A DNA stretch of 64,000 nt from Rhodanobacter denitrificans (GCF_003335105.1 NZ_QFWQ01000003.1:620001-684000); one strand, 5' to 3'. Positions 42,822-53,584 are shown, counted from the stretch's first letter. Program-made: numbers and translations. The notes: a model not told the origin generated them from the sequence alone.

Positions 42822-43850
42822 ATGAGCGCAATCAACTATACGGTGGCCGAACTCGCCGAACGGTTCGGGCTCGGTTTCAACGGCGACGGCACGCGCATCA
42901 TCGACGGCGTCGCTACGCTGGCGGGCGCCCGCCCCAGCCAGTTGAGCTTCCTCTCCAACAGCAGGTACTCCGGCCAGTTGGCGGCGACCTGCGCCGGCGT
43001 GGTGGTGCTGCGCGAGGAAAACCTCGCCGACTGCGCGACCGCCGCGCTGGTCGCCGATGATCCCTACGTCGCCTACGCGAAGATCGCAGCGCTGTTCGAA
43101 CGCCAGCCGGCCGCCCCCCCGGGCATCCATCCCAGCGCCGTGGTGGCCGCCGGCGCACGGGTCAGCGCCAGCGCCAGCATCGGTCCGGGCTGTGTGATTG
43201 CTGATGGTGCGGAGGTCGGCGACGGCGCCGTGCTCGGCCCGCATTGCATTCTCGGCGAGGATTGCGTGGTGGGCGCGCAATCGCGACTGGTGGCCCGGGT
43301 CACCCTGGTCACCCGGGTCATGCTGGGGCGGCGCGTGCTGGTGCACCCCGGTGCCGTGATCGGTTCGGACGGCTTCGGGCTGGCGTTCGAGCGCGACCAT
43401 TGGGTGAAGATCCCGCAGCTCGGCGGCGTGCGCATCGGCGACGATTGCGAGATCGGCGCCAACACCACGATCGACCGCGGCGCGCTGGAGGACACGGTGC
43501 TGGAGGAGGACGTGCGGCTGGACAACCAGATCCAGATCGCGCACAACGTTCACATCGGCGCGCACACTGCGATGGCCGGCTGCGCCGCCGTGGCCGGCAG
43601 CGCGAAGATCGGCCGCTATTGCATGATCGGCGGCAACGCCGGCGTACTGGGCCATCTCGAACTGGCCGACCGGGTTACCATTACCGCCAAGAGCCTGGTC
43701 ACGCACTCGATCCGCGAACCCGGCGAATATTCATCCGGCGTGCCGCTGCAGGACAACCGCCAGTGGCGGAAGAACGCGGCGCGCTTCAAGCATCTGGACG
43801 AGTACGCGCGCCGGTTGTCGGCGCTGGAGAAGGACAATAACGATGAGTGA
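42822..43850 (+). CDS. lpxD: UDP-3-O-acylglucosamine N-acyltransferase
   Basis: LpxD adds the N-linked acyl chain in lipid A synthesis. The 342-residue protein has an N-terminal uridine-binding domain (about 1-100), then a left-handed beta-helix of hexapeptide repeats. The catalytic His241 lies in IQIAHNVHIG, and a C-terminal helix follows. Its stop overlaps the fabZ start (ATGAGTGA), indicating coupling. Confidence 0.97.
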   Translation: MSAINYTVAELAERFGLGFNGDGTRIIDGVATLAGARPSQLSFLSNSRYSGQLAATCAGVVVLREENLADCATAALVADDPYVAYAKIAALFERQPAAPPGIHPSAVVAAGARVSASASIGPGCVIADGAEVGDGAVLGPHCILGEDCVVGAQSRLVARVTLVTRVMLGRRVLVHPGAVIGSDGFGLAFERDHWVKIPQLGGVRIGDDCEIGANTTIDRGALEDTVLEEDVRLDNQIQIAHNVHIGAHTAMAGCAAVAGSAKIGRYCMIGGNAGVLGHLELADRVTITAKSLVTHSIREPGEYSSGVPLQDNRQWRKNAARFKHLDEYARRLSALEKDNNDE

Positions 43851-44316
43851 GAACCGAGGCGCGCTGCCCATGCCGATCAACGTGGAGCAGATCCAGGAGC
43901 TGCTGCCGCACCGCTATCCGTTCCTGCTGGTGGATCGCGTGGTCGAGATCGTGCCCGACGTCAGCGTGGTCGCCATCAAGAACGCCACCATCAACGAGCC
44001 GTTCTTCCAGGGCCATTTCCCCGGCCATCCGGTGATGCCCGGCGTGCTGATCGTCGAGGCGATGGCGCAGGCCGCGGGCTTGCTGACCCAGCTCAGCCGC
44101 CGTGCCAAGGGCGACGACGGCAGCCCCCTGTTCTACCTGGTCAAGGTCGACAATGCGCGCTTCAGCGCGCCGGTGGTGCCGGGCGACCAGTTGCGCCTGG
44201 AAGTGACCCAGAAGCGCCTGGTGCGCGGCATGGGCCTGTTCATCGCCCGTACCCTGGTGGACGGCAAGGAAGTGGCCAGCTGCGAATTGATGTGCGCCGC
44301 GAGGTCCGACAAATGA
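43843..44316 (+). CDS. fabZ: 3-hydroxyacyl-[acyl-carrier-protein] dehydratase FabZ
   Basis: FabZ dehydrates beta-hydroxyacyl-ACP and competes with LpxA/LpxD for the same substrates. This 157-residue hot-dog-fold protein has His58 ([11 protein letters not shown]) and Glu72 (LIVEAMAQ) as catalytic residues. It overlaps lpxD by eight bases, and its stop overlaps the lpxA start, so the three are translated together. Confidence 0.98.
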   Translation: MSENRGALPMPINVEQIQELLPHRYPFLLVDRVVEIVPDVSVVAIKNATINEPFFQGHFPGHPVMPGVLIVEAMAQAAGLLTQLSRRAKGDDGSPLFYLVKVDNARFSAPVVPGDQLRLEVTQKRLVRGMGLFIARTLVDGKEVASCELMCAARSDK

Positions 44317-45086
44317 TCCACCCCACTGCGCTGATCGACCCCTCCGCCGTCCTCGGCAGCAACGTCAGCGTCGGCGCCTACAGCGTGATCGGCGCCGAGG
44401 TGGAGATCGGCGACGGCACGGTGGTCGGTCCGCACGTGGTGATCGAGGGCCCCACCCGGATCGGCCGCGACAACCGTATCGCCCAGTTCGCGTCGCTCGG
44501 CGGCGCGCCGCAGGACAAGAAGTGGCAGGGCGAGCGCACCGAGCTGGTGATCGGCGACCGCAACCTGATCCGCGAATTCACCACCCTCAACCGCGGCACC
44601 GGCGACGGCGGCGGCGTCACCCGCCTCGGCAACGACAACTGGGTGCTTGCCTATGTGCACGTGGCGCATGACTGCCAGATCGGCAACAACGTGGTGTTCT
44701 CAAACTATTCCGCGCTGGCCGGGCACGTCACCATCGGCGACTGGACGATCCTGTCCGGCTATTCCGGCGTGCACCAGTTCTGCAAGGTCGGCGCCCACGC
44801 CTTCATCGGCATGGGCTGCCTGGTCGGCCACGACGTGCCGCCGTTCGTGATGATGGCGAACGAGCAGCAGGGGCGCCCGCGCGGCATCAACAGCGAGGGC
44901 CTGAAGCGTCGCGGCTTCGACGCCACGCGCATCGCCGCGATCAAGCGCGCCTACCGCACGCTGTACATGGCCGGCCTGTCGCTGCCCGAGGCGCGCGAAA
45001 AACTGGTCGAGCAGGCGCGCGAGAGCGATGACGTGCGGGCGATGCTGGAGTTCCTCGACCACAGCGAGCGCGCGCTCGCCCGATAA
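44313..45086 (+). CDS. lpxA: acyl-ACP--UDP-N-acetylglucosamine O-acyltransferase
   Basis: LpxA is the first enzyme of lipid A synthesis. This 257-residue left-handed beta-helix protein has the catalytic His119 in [10 protein letters not shown], the acyl-chain ruler region [14 protein letters not shown], and a helical C-terminus. The start ATG overlaps the fabZ stop (ATGA). Confidence 0.98.
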   Translation: MIHPTALIDPSAVLGSNVSVGAYSVIGAEVEIGDGTVVGPHVVIEGPTRIGRDNRIAQFASLGGAPQDKKWQGERTELVIGDRNLIREFTTLNRGTGDGGGVTRLGNDNWVLAYVHVAHDCQIGNNVVFSNYSALAGHVTIGDWTILSGYSGVHQFCKVGAHAFIGMGCLVGHDVPPFVMMANEQQGRPRGINSEGLKRRGFDATRIAAIKRAYRTLYMAGLSLPEAREKLVEQARESDDVRAMLEFLDHSERALAR

Positions 45087-45137
45087 GCATCTCGCTTATA
45101 GGGCAATCAGGCACGCGCTCTGGCTTATGCTTCCGGC

Positions 45138-46352
45138 ATGACTGACCACCCGCACCTCGAATCCCCCCTGGTCGCCATCCTCGCCGGCGAGGATTCCGGC
45201 GACCAGCTCGGCGCCGACCTGATCGTCGCCCTGCGCCAGCGCTACCCGCAGGCGCGTTTCGTCGGCATCGGCGGCGCCCGCATGCAGCGCGAGGGCTTCG
45301 ACTCGTGGTACGACATCCGCGAGCTGTCGCTGTTCGGCTTCAGCGAGGTGATCCGCCACCTGCCCCGCCTGCTGCGGCTGCGCAAGGCGCTGGTCGCACG
45401 GCTGCTCAAGGAACGGCCGGCCGTGGTGGTCGGCATCGACGCGCCCGACTTCAACCTCGGCGTGGAACAGCGCCTGAAGCGGGCCGGCATGCTCACCGTG
45501 CATTACGTCAGCCCGTCGGTCTGGGCCTGGCGCGAGAAGCGCGCGGAGAAGATCGGCCGTAGCGCCAGCCGCGTGCTGTGCCTGTTCCCGATGGAGCCGC
45601 CGATCTACGCGAAGCACGGCGTCGACGCCCGCTTCGTCGGCCATCCGCTGGCCGACCGTTTCGCGCTGGTCTCCGACCGCGTCGGTGCGCGCGAGATCCT
45701 GCAGCTGCCGCAGCAGGCGCCGGTGCTGGCGGTGCTGCCCGGCAGCCGGCTGTCCGAGGTCGGCCGGCTGGGCCGGCCCTTCATCGACGCGGCGCAGCGG
45801 GTGGCCGCCGCGGTGCCCGGGCTGCGTGTGGTGATCCCGGCCGCCAACCCGCAGGTGCGCGCCCGACTCGGTGAACTGCTCGCCGGCAGCCCGCCCGACG
45901 AGGGCACGCCGCTGCTGCTGGACGGCCACGCGCACGAGGCGATGCTGGCCGCCGACGTGGTGCTGCTGGCTTCCGGCACCGCCACGCTGGAGGCGATGCT
46001 GGCCAAGCGCCCGATGGTGGTGGGCTACCGCGTCGCGCCGCTGAGCTATCGCATCGCGCGCGCGCTGAAAATGCTGAAGACCGACGTCTACGCATTGCCG
46101 AACATCCTGGCCCGCGCCTGCGGTGTCGGCAACGGCCTGCTGGTACCCGAACTGATGCAGGACGACTGCACCGCGGAGAACCTGGCCGCCGCCACACTGG
46201 CGCTGTTCAGGGACAGCGAGCGGCGCGGCGCGATCGTCGCCGCGTTCGAGCAGTTGCACCAGGCCTTGCGTGGCGGCCTCGAAGGCCACGCAGGGGACCG
46301 TGCGGCAGCGGCGATCGTCGAGCTGATCGATGAACGACATGCCGCCGGATAA
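45138..46352 (+). CDS. lpxB: lipid-A-disaccharide synthase
   Basis: LpxB joins UDP-2,3-diacylglucosamine and lipid X. This 404-residue GT-B-like enzyme (family GT19) has the N-terminal [14 protein letters not shown] motif and conserved blocks [35 protein letters not shown] and [22 protein letters not shown]. It lies 51 bases after lpxA. The C-terminal 20 residues overlap a non-conserved upstream extension of rnhB. Confidence 0.97.
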   Translation: MTDHPHLESPLVAILAGEDSGDQLGADLIVALRQRYPQARFVGIGGARMQREGFDSWYDIRELSLFGFSEVIRHLPRLLRLRKALVARLLKERPAVVVGIDAPDFNLGVEQRLKRAGMLTVHYVSPSVWAWREKRAEKIGRSASRVLCLFPMEPPIYAKHGVDARFVGHPLADRFALVSDRVGAREILQLPQQAPVLAVLPGSRLSEVGRLGRPFIDAAQRVAAAVPGLRVVIPAANPQVRARLGELLAGSPPDEGTPLLLDGHAHEAMLAADVVLLASGTATLEAMLAKRPMVVGYRVAPLSYRIARALKMLKTDVYALPNILARACGVGNGLLVPELMQDDCTAENLAAATLALFRDSERRGAIVAAFEQLHQALRGGLEGHAGDRAAAAIVELIDERHAAG

Positions 46353-46410
46353 GCTGCCCGCGAGTAGCCACCGCTCTCCTCTCCGGGGAGCAGAGGCTGA
46401 CGCAAAAAGC

Positions 46411-46989
46411 ATGCTCACGGCCGGCGTCGACGAGGCCGGTCGTGGCCCGCTGGCCGGCCCGCTGGCGGTGGCCGCGGTGATCCTCGACCCGAACCGCCCG
46501 ATTCCCGGGCTGGACGACTCGAAGAAGCTCAGCGAGGCGAAACGCGAGGCGTTGTATCCGCTGATCATCGAACGCGCGCTGGCGTACTGCATCGTGCTGA
46601 TCGAACGCGACGAGATCGACAGCCTGAACATCTTCCAGGCCACCATGACCGGCATGAGCCGTGCCGTAGCCGGCCTCGTGCCAGTCGCCCACCAGGTACT
46701 GATCGACGGCAACCAGCTGCCGAAGGACCTGCCCTGCCCCGGTCGCGCGATCGTCGGCGGCGACGCGCTGGAGCCGGCGATCAGCGCCGCCTCGATCCTG
46801 GCCAAGGTCAGCCGCGACCGCGTGATGGTGACACTCGATGGCGAGCACCCGGGCTACGGTTTTGCCGTGCACAAGGGCTACCCGACTCCAGCGCACCTGG
46901 CCGCACTGCAGCGGCTCGGGCCGTGCCGCCAGCATCGCCGCAGCTTCGCGCCGGTACGCCTGTTGCTGGACCAGGCAAGGCTGTTCTGA
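46411..46989 (+). CDS. rnhB: ribonuclease HII
   Basis: RNase HII removes ribonucleotides from DNA. The catalytic Asp/Glu pair is in [12 protein letters not shown] right after the start, a further Asp is in VLIDGNQLP, and the tyrosine-containing C-terminal region [17 protein letters not shown] is conserved. The ATG at 46411 gives 192 residues. The in-frame ATG at 46330 would add 27 residues whose codons have unusually A/T-rich third positions and which overlap lpxB, so the shorter form is preferred. Confidence 0.92.
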   Translation: MLTAGVDEAGRGPLAGPLAVAAVILDPNRPIPGLDDSKKLSEAKREALYPLIIERALAYCIVLIERDEIDSLNIFQATMTGMSRAVAGLVPVAHQVLIDGNQLPKDLPCPGRAIVGGDALEPAISAASILAKVSRDRVMVTLDGEHPGYGFAVHKGYPTPAHLAALQRLGPCRQHRRSFAPVRLLLDQARLF

Positions 46990-47203
46990 TCGACGTGCGG
47001 GCCACGGATCACGCACCCGGTGAGACCGACCGGCATAGGCCATTCGTCTATGCAACTTTTTCCCGGTCGGGAGCATCATTGGCATCAGGGAATGCAACGC
47101 GCAGGGACGCACCCGCAGCAGGGGCGATGTCCAGCCAGTACTGACCCGCCGACCCGCTGCCACAGGCGCCTCGACGCGCCGCGCAGATCGCAGGAGTCGT
47201 GCC

Positions 47204-47407
47204 ATGATGCCTCCGTCCCATCGCCCATCCGCTCCACCGATGCCGGCCAGCACGCCCGTGCCCGAGCCGGCCAATCCCACACTCGACGGCGTCGACGAAG
47301 CCCTCCCGCCGCATGCCGACTACAACCTCCACCCGCTGGCGGTGAGCAGCCTCGAACACTACGTGCCGCCTGTCGAGGAGAAAGGCGAACGCTTCCACGT
47401 CCGCTGA
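47204..47407 (+). CDS. small proline-rich hypothetical protein
   Basis: This 67-residue ORF has G/C-biased third positions, preceded by a weak GGAG-like site. The first 25 residues are Pro/Ala/Ser-rich; the rest (VDEALPPHADYNLHPLAVSSLEHYVPP) is acidic. There is no signal peptide or known domain. The preceding 214 bases after rnhB hold nothing recognisable. It could be a genuine small protein or a chance ORF in GC-rich DNA. Confidence 0.4.
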   Translation: MMPPSHRPSAPPMPASTPVPEPANPTLDGVDEALPPHADYNLHPLAVSSLEHYVPPVEEKGERFHVR

Positions 47408-47479
47408 GCCGAACCGCGCCGCTTCCCTTGCCCCGGGCGTGCCGCTACGCTGGCGGCATTCCACGGGGGAATGGAAAAC

Positions 47480-48019
47480 ATGCGCCGCTTCGGCATCGCA
47501 CTGCTCGGGCTGATGTTCTGCCTGGTCGCCCATGCCGGCGTACAACCGGGCGATGCACCTCCGGACGCGCTGGGCACGACCCAGGACGGCAAGTCGGTGA
47601 GCGTCTCGTCGCTGCACGGCAAGGTGGTGGTGGTCAGCTTCTGGGCCACCTGGTGCGGCTACTGCATGAAGGAATTGCCGATACTGGCGGGCCTGCAGAC
47701 GCTGGCCACCGAACGCGGCCTGCCACTGCAGGTGGTCACCATCAACCATCAGGAAGACCGGCAGACCTACGTGCGGACGGTTCGTGCCCTGCGTCCGCGC
47801 CTGCCCGGCCTGCTGATGACCTGGGACCACGACGGCGCCCTCGGCAAGCCCTACGGCACCGACAAGGGCATCCCGGTCATGGTGATGCTGCATCGCGACG
47901 GCACCGTGGCCCACGTGCACGTGGGCTACGGCGAAGACATGCTGGACAGCCTGGTTGCCGAGATCAACGCACTGCTGGCCGAGCCGGCGCCGCCGGCGGT
48001 GGCCGCCGCGCCGGGCTGA
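47480..48019 (+). CDS. TlpA/ResA-like thioredoxin-fold protein
   Basis: The 179-residue protein has a signal peptide of about 19 residues (ending VAHA), then an AhpC/TlpA-type redoxin domain. The active site is WATWCGYCMKELP (Cys59, Cys62), and a cis-Pro is in KGIPVMVML. It probably acts as a periplasmic thiol reductase, for example in cytochrome c or disulfide maintenance. The start at 47480 has GGGGGA nine bases upstream; the ATG nine bases earlier abuts that site. An Ala/Pro-rich tail ends it. Confidence 0.88.
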   Translation: MRRFGIALLGLMFCLVAHAGVQPGDAPPDALGTTQDGKSVSVSSLHGKVVVVSFWATWCGYCMKELPILAGLQTLATERGLPLQVVTINHQEDRQTYVRTVRALRPRLPGLLMTWDHDGALGKPYGTDKGIPVMVMLHRDGTVAHVHVGYGEDMLDSLVAEINALLAEPAPPAVAAAPG

Positions 48020-48130
48020 GCGGCAGCTTCCGGCGGGGCACCGCCGCGCGTCGCGCAAACCGCACGGAAGTCAATCTTGCTGCTGGGCAAGGTGCCGGTT
48101 AGCCTGCGGGGATTCACCGCGCACACCGGC

Positions 48131-51100
48131 ATGACCGTCCGCTATACCCACCTGCACCTGCACAGCGAATACTCGCTGGTCGACTCGACCATCCGCATCA
48201 AGGCGCTGGTCGCCGCCTGCGTGCGCGACGGCATCCCGGCGGTGGCGCTGACCGACGACAGCAACATGTTCGCGCTGGTGAAATTCTACAAGGCGTGCAG
48301 CGCTGCCGGCATCAAGCCGATCGGCGGCTGCGACCTGTGGATCTCGGCGCCCGACGACCCGCGCCCGTGGCGACTCACCGTTCTGTGCCAAGACCGCGAC
48401 GGCTATCTCAACCTGTCCCGGCTGGTCTCGCGCGCGTGGCAGGAAGGCCAGCACGGCGGCCGCGCGCTGGTCGAGGCCGGCTGGCTGGCTGCCGGCGCCT
48501 GCAACGGGCTGATCGCCCTGCTCGGCCGCGAGAGCGAGGTCGGCCGCATTGCGCTGAATCAGGGCATCGAGGCCGCGCTGGTCAAGCTGCGTCCATTGGC
48601 CCGGCTGTTCCCGAACCGGCTCTATCTGGAGCTGACCCGCTGCGGCCGCGACGGCGAAGAAAACTGGAACACCGCGGCGCTGGCGCTGGCCGCCGAACTC
48701 GGCTTGCCGGTAGTGGCGAGCAACGACGTACGCTTCCTCCGGCAGGACGATTTCGACGCGCACGAGGCGCGCGTGTGCATCCACCAGGGCCGCGTGCTGG
48801 CCGATCCGAAGCGCCCGCGCGAATACAGCGACCAGCAATACCTGAAGACGCCGGAGGAAATGGCCGCGCTGTTCGCGGATATCCCCGAGGCGCTGGAAAA
48901 CGCCGTCGAGCTGGCGAAGCGCTGCACCCTGGAGCTGAAGTTCGGCACCTACTACCTGCCCGACTTCCCGGTGCCCGCGGGCCACGACCTCGACAGCCAC
49001 ATCCGCGAACTGTCGCGGCAAGGCCTGCGCGAGCGGCTGGCGAACGCGCCACTGGCGGCCGACCACACGCTGGCCGACTACCAGATGCGGCTCGAGCGCG
49101 AGCTGGACGTCATCGTCAAGATGGGCTTCCCCGGCTACTTCCTGATCGTGGCGGACTTCATCAACTGGGGCAAGCAGAACGGCATCCCGGTCGGCCCCGG
49201 CCGCGGTTCCGGCGCCGGTTCGCTGGTCGCCTGGGCGCTGAAGATCACCGACCTGGACCCGCTGCAGTTCAACCTGCTGTTCGAACGTTTCCTCAACCCC
49301 GAACGCGTGTCGATGCCCGACTTCGACATCGACTTCTGCATGGATCGTCGCGACGAGGTGATCGACTACGTCGCGCAGAAATACGGCCGCGACAAGGTCA
49401 GCCAGATCATCACCTACGGCTCGATGGCAGCCAAGGCGGTGCTGCGCGATTCCGGCCGCGTGCTCAGCATGCCGTACGGGCAGGTCGACCGGCTGGCCAA
49501 GATGGTGCCGCCGCGGCCGCTCGACCTCACCCTGTCCGACGCGCTCGGACGCTCGGAGAAGTCCAAGAAGGAACCCGATCGCGTCGTCCGGGAGTTCTGC
49601 GAAACCTACGAGCAGGACGAGGAAGCGCGCGCGCTGATCGACCTGGCGCTGAAGCTGGAAAACCTCACCCGCAACGCCGGCAAGCATGCCGGCGGCGTGG
49701 TGATCGCGCCCAGCCCGCTGACCGACTTCGCGCCGCTGTACTGCGAAGCCGGCGGCGGCGGCGTGGTGACCCAGTACGACAAGGACGACGTCGAGGCGGT
49801 CGGCCTGGTGAAGTTCGACTTCCTCGGCCTGCGCACGCTGACCATCATCGACTGGGCGGTGAAGGCGATCAACGCGCGCCGCGCGAAAGCCGGTGAGCCG
49901 GCGCTGGACATCTCGCAGCTGCCGCTGGACGACCCGGCACCGTACGAATTGCTGAAGAAGGCGCAGACCGTCGCCGTGTTCCAGCTCGAATCCTCCGGCA
50001 TGCAGCGCATGCTGAAGGACGCAAAACCCGACCGCTTCGAGGACATCATCGCGCTGGTGGCGCTCTATCGCCCCGGCCCGATGGACCTGATCCCCAGCTT
50101 CGTGGCGCGCAAGCACGGCCGCGAGGACGTGGAGTACCCCGACCCGCGCGTCGAGCCGATCCTGAAAGAGACCTACGGCATCATGGTCTACCAGGAGCAG
50201 GTGATGCAGATGGCGCAGATCGTGGGCGGCTACTCGCTCGGCGGCGCCGACCTGCTGCGCCGCGCGATGGGCAAGAAGAAACTCGAGGAGATGGCGAAGG
50301 AGCGCGCCAAGTTCCGCGAGGGTGCGGCGAAGGACGGTCTGACCGGCGAGAAGGCCGACTCGATCTTCGACCTGATGGAGAAGTTCGCCGGCTACGGCTT
50401 CAACAAGTCGCACGCCGCCGCCTATGCGCTGGTCTCCTACCAGACCGCCTGGCTGAAGGCGCACTACCCGGCCGAATTCATGGCCGCCACGATCTCCTCG
50501 GACATGGACAACACCGACAAGGTGGTGACCTTCCTCGACGAGTCGCGGGTCATCGGCATCGTCGTGCAGCCGCCGGACGTCAACGCTTCCGAATACATGT
50601 TCGTGGCGGTCGAACCCGACACGTCGTCTGTGCACTCGCGCCAAGGCGCCCGCACGATCCAGTACGGCCTCGGCGCGATCAAGGGCGTTGGCCAGGGCGC
50701 GTGCGAGGCGATCGTGGCCGAGCGCGCACACGGCCGCTACACCGACCTGGCCGACTTCTGCCGCCGCGTGGATCCGGCCAGGCTCAACCGCCGCGTGCTG
50801 GAAGCGCTGATCCTGTCCGGCGCACTGGACGCACTGGGGTCGAATCGCGCCAGCCTGATGCTGCAGCTGCCCGACGCGATCAAGGCCGCCGAGCAGCACC
50901 TGCGCGACAGGCAGTCCGGCCAGAACGACATGTTCGGCGCCGCCATGGGCGCAGCGACACCCGTGGTTCATATCCATCTGCCGACCGTGCCGGAATGGCC
51001 GCTGGAGCAGAAGCTGCAGGGCGAACGCGACACGCTCGGCCATTACCTGTCCGGCCATCCCACCGATCCGTGGAAGGACGAATTGGCGCAGCTGTCGACC

Positions 51101-51703
51101 TGCCCGCTTGGCGAGATCGCCGATCGCTACCAGCCGCCGAAGCCGCGCAAGAACGACGACGGCGACAACAACCGCTTCCGCCGCGGTCCCGACACGCCGT
51201 GGACCGTCGCCGGCATGGTCACCGCCGTGCGCAAGCGCGGCGACAGCGACGCCTTCGTGCGGCTGGAGGACGGCACCGGCATCATCGAGGTGAGCTTCTT
51301 CGGCGAGCTGTACCAGCAGATCGCGCCGCTGCTGACGCGCGACGAGATGCTGGTGGTCGACGGCGGGCTGCGCATCGACGATTTCTCCGGCGGCGGCTTC
51401 CAGCTGCGCGCGCGCAGCGCCTGCTCACTGGCCGACGCCTGCCGCCGGCACGCGCGCCTGCTGCAACTGAAGTTGAACGGCATCGGCCCCGACTTCGTCG
51501 GCCAGCTGCAGCACGCTCTGGCCGGCTATCGCGGCGGCCGCACCAGCGTGACCCTGCACGGCTACCGCAACCAGGGCGCCCAGGCCGACCTCGAACTCGG
51601 CGAAGCCTGGCGCGTGGAAGCCATCCCCGACCTGCTGCGCGCCGTGCGCGCCCTGCCCGGCGTGAAAGCGGCGCGCCTGCGCATCGTCAAGCAGCAGGAT
51701 TGA
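48131..51703 (+). CDS. dnaE: DNA polymerase III subunit alpha
   Basis: This is the replicative polymerase, 1190 residues. The PHP domain starts with HLHLHSEYSLVD (7-18). Catalytic aspartates lie in PDFDIDFCMDRRDEVIDY at about 396-413, and GPGRGSGAGSLVAWAL is conserved. A clamp-binding motif QNDMF sits at 931-935, and an OB-fold domain follows (DTPWTVAGMVTAVRKRGD). The ATG at 48131 (MTVRYTH) was chosen over an in-frame start 18 codons upstream. It precedes accA, separated by a convergent yajD gene. Confidence 0.97.
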   Translation: MTVRYTHLHLHSEYSLVDSTIRIKALVAACVRDGIPAVALTDDSNMFALVKFYKACSAAGIKPIGGCDLWISAPDDPRPWRLTVLCQDRDGYLNLSRLVSRAWQEGQHGGRALVEAGWLAAGACNGLIALLGRESEVGRIALNQGIEAALVKLRPLARLFPNRLYLELTRCGRDGEENWNTAALALAAELGLPVVASNDVRFLRQDDFDAHEARVCIHQGRVLADPKRPREYSDQQYLKTPEEMAALFADIPEALENAVELAKRCTLELKFGTYYLPDFPVPAGHDLDSHIRELSRQGLRERLANAPLAADHTLADYQMRLERELDVIVKMGFPGYFLIVADFINWGKQNGIPVGPGRGSGAGSLVAWALKITDLDPLQFNLLFERFLNPERVSMPDFDIDFCMDRRDEVIDYVAQKYGRDKVSQIITYGSMAAKAVLRDSGRVLSMPYGQVDRLAKMVPPRPLDLTLSDALGRSEKSKKEPDRVVREFCETYEQDEEARALIDLALKLENLTRNAGKHAGGVVIAPSPLTDFAPLYCEAGGGGVVTQYDKDDVEAVGLVKFDFLGLRTLTIIDWAVKAINARRAKAGEPALDISQLPLDDPAPYELLKKAQTVAVFQLESSGMQRMLKDAKPDRFEDIIALVALYRPGPMDLIPSFVARKHGREDVEYPDPRVEPILKETYGIMVYQEQVMQMAQIVGGYSLGGADLLRRAMGKKKLEEMAKERAKFREGAAKDGLTGEKADSIFDLMEKFAGYGFNKSHAAAYALVSYQTAWLKAHYPAEFMAATISSDMDNTDKVVTFLDESRVIGIVVQPPDVNASEYMFVAVEPDTSSVHSRQGARTIQYGLGAIKGVGQGACEAIVAERAHGRYTDLADFCRRVDPARLNRRVLEALILSGALDALGSNRASLMLQLPDAIKAAEQHLRDRQSGQNDMFGAAMGAATPVVHIHLPTVPEWPLEQKLQGERDTLGHYLSGHPTDPWKDELAQLSTCPLGEIADRYQPPKPRKNDDGDNNRFRRGPDTPWTVAGMVTAVRKRGDSDAFVRLEDGTGIIEVSFFGELYQQIAPLLTRDEMLVVDGGLRIDDFSGGGFQLRARSACSLADACRRHARLLQLKLNGIGPDFVGQLQHALAGYRGGRTSVTLHGYRNQGAQADLELGEAWRVEAIPDLLRAVRALPGVKAARLRIVKQQD

Positions 51704-51709
51704 ACCGCC

Positions 51710-51793
51710 GCAGGGGCCTCTTGCGGGCGGTGCTCCTCCGAATCCCGGATCCCGAACCTCTGCGAAGATCATCGCCCGCAAGCGGGCTCCTAC
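51710..51793. repeat. palindromic REP-like repeat, copy 2
   Basis: The left arm 51710-51737 and right arm 51766-51793 are near-inverted copies. The right arm carries GCCCGC-AA-GCGGGCTCCTAC, and the middle shares GATCCCGAA with the copy at 13896-13978. It lies between dnaE and yajD, and its right end includes the yajD stop codon. Confidence 0.75.
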
Positions 51794-52167
51794 CGTTTGC
51801 CGCCCCGCTCCAGCATCGCCTTCAGGTCAGCGAACGGATTGCCGGTTGCCGGCGGCGCATCCTCCACCGCCAGCACCCCGCCACGCACGTGGTCGATGTG
51901 CCGCGCGTGCTCGTTGTCGTGGCAGTACACGCACAACAATTCCCAGTTGCTGCCGTCGGACGGATTGTCGTCATGGTTGTGGTTGCGGTGGTGCACGGTC
52001 AGTTCCTGCAGGTTCGCGCGGGTGAATTCGCGCGCACAGCGGCCGCACACCCATGGGTACATCTTCAGCGCACGCTCGCGATAGCCCAGTTCGCGCTGCT
52101 CGGCGGCGCGGCGGGCATCGGCCACGATGCGGTCGAGCCTGGCGTTGTCGATGGACTTGCTGGGCAT
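51790..52167 (-). CDS. yajD: HNH nuclease family protein YajD
   Basis: The 125-residue protein has two zinc-type CxxC pairs (Cys41/Cys44 and Cys79/Cys82), a core of HHRNHNHDDNPSDGSNWELLC, and His83 and His87, a typical HNH fold. YajD-like proteins are widespread small HNH proteins without known biological role. The ATG at 52167 gives MPSKSIDNARLDRIV, near the family length. It converges on dnaE, and its stop codon overlaps the palindromic repeat. Confidence 0.88.
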   Translation of the reverse strand: MPSKSIDNARLDRIVADARRAAEQRELGYRERALKMYPWVCGRCAREFTRANLQELTVHHRNHNHDDNPSDGSNWELLCVYCHDNEHARHIDHVRGGVLAVEDAPPATGNPFADLKAMLERGGKR

Positions 52168-52292
52168 GGCGCGGATCCGGCAAAACGGTCGTGGGATGAG
52201 CGGACGATAGCGCAATCATCCGGCCCGCGGCAGGCATCTGCCGACCCGGTCACAGCCATACGGCGGCGTTCTCGCGTTTTCCTGCGGGACGG

Positions 52293-52298
52293 TATACT
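52293..52298 (+). promoter_or_regulatory. probable -10 element of the accA promoter
   Basis: TATACT lies 30 bases before the accA ATG, with a partial -35 (TTCTCG) 18 bases upstream. The preceding gene runs the other way, so a promoter is required here. Confidence 0.45.
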
Positions 52299-52328
52299 GG
52301 GCCGCTTCCGTGCCATGAAAAGCAACGA

Positions 52329-53285
52329 ATGAACCCCAACTTCCTCGATTTCGAACAACCGATTGCCGAGCTGGACGCGAAGATCGAAGAGCTTCGCCAC
52401 GCCAGCCATGGCCAGGCGTTCAACATCGACGAGGAAGTCGGCCGCCTGCGCGAGAAGCTCAAGGTCAAGACCGCCGAGATCTTCCGCAACCTCAACTCGT
52501 GGCAGACCACCCAGCTTTCGCGCCACCCGGCGCGGCCGTACACGCTCGACTACATCGGCGTGATCTGCGAGGAGTTCCACGAGCTGGCCGGCGACCGCAT
52601 GTACGCGGACGACGCCGCCATCGTGGGTGGCCTCGGCCGCATCAACGGCCGGGCGGTGGTGATCATCGGCCACCAGAAAGGCCGCAACACGAAGGACAAG
52701 GTGCGCCGCAACTTCGGCATGCCGCGTCCCGAGGGCTACCGCAAGGCGCTGCGCCTGATGAAGATGGCCGAGCGCTTCGGCCTGCCGCTGCTGACCCTGA
52801 TCGACACCCCCGGCGCCTACCCCGGCGTGGGCGCCGAGGAGCGCGGTCAGAGCGAGGCGATCGCGCGCAACCTGCTGGAGATGGCCGAGCTGAAGGTGCC
52901 GATCGTGTGCACCGTGATCGGCGAGGGCGGCTCCGGCGGCGCGCTGGCGATCGGCGTGGGCGACCGCACCAACATGCTGCAGTACTCGACCTATTCGGTG
53001 ATCTCGCCGGAAGGCTGCGCCTCGATCCTGTGGAAGAGCCCGGACAAGGTGAAGGACGCCGCCGAGGCGCTCGGCATGACCGCGCCGCGCCTGCTGGAAC
53101 TGGGCCTGGTCGACAAGCTGGTGCGCGAGCCGCTCGGCGGTGCCCACCGCAACCCGCGCTCGATGGCGATCCGCCTGAAGGCCGTGCTGCTGAACCAGCT
53201 CGACGAACTCGAGGCGATGCCGGTCGCCGACCTGCTGCAGCAGCGCTACAAGCGCCTGCGCAGCTACGGTGCATATCAGGAATAA
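52329..53285 (+). CDS. accA: acetyl-CoA carboxylase carboxyltransferase subunit alpha
   Basis: AccA, with AccD, transfers CO2 from carboxybiotin to acetyl-CoA, the first step of fatty-acid synthesis. The 318-residue protein has an N-terminal helical part, then a crotonase-like core with [38 protein letters not shown] and [15 protein letters not shown]. The length is typical. It follows dnaE in many gammaproteobacteria. Confidence 0.98.
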   Translation: MNPNFLDFEQPIAELDAKIEELRHASHGQAFNIDEEVGRLREKLKVKTAEIFRNLNSWQTTQLSRHPARPYTLDYIGVICEEFHELAGDRMYADDAAIVGGLGRINGRAVVIIGHQKGRNTKDKVRRNFGMPRPEGYRKALRLMKMAERFGLPLLTLIDTPGAYPGVGAEERGQSEAIARNLLEMAELKVPIVCTVIGEGGSGGALAIGVGDRTNMLQYSTYSVISPEGCASILWKSPDKVKDAAEALGMTAPRLLELGLVDKLVREPLGGAHRNPRSMAIRLKAVLLNQLDELEAMPVADLLQQRYKRLRSYGAYQE

Positions 53286-53584
53286 AACGGGGCCTTCCAT
53301 TGCGCGTGGCCCCAGCCACACCCGCTTCCGGCCCGGCATTCCGGGGCAGGCCCTTGGCTGTCGACACCTTCGATAGCACCGTGTTAACGCGAAACACACC
53401 GCCACTTACAACGCTGGATCTACGGTCGGCGCTCCGTTGAACAGCAACGGTGATCCCCAAGGGCGATCAAGCGAACACGCGAAATATTCCAGCAGGATGC
53501 CTGCCCTGCAGGCCATCGCAACGGACTGTCAGGGGGAGCCTTTGGGTCTGCTTGTCGCGGTTTGACCCGAGTGGAGGGCTTTCC

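Noticed and set aside
48071-51058. A 995-codon minus-strand frame opposite dnaE
   Set aside because: It is an antisense shadow of dnaE, whose motifs are intact on the plus strand.
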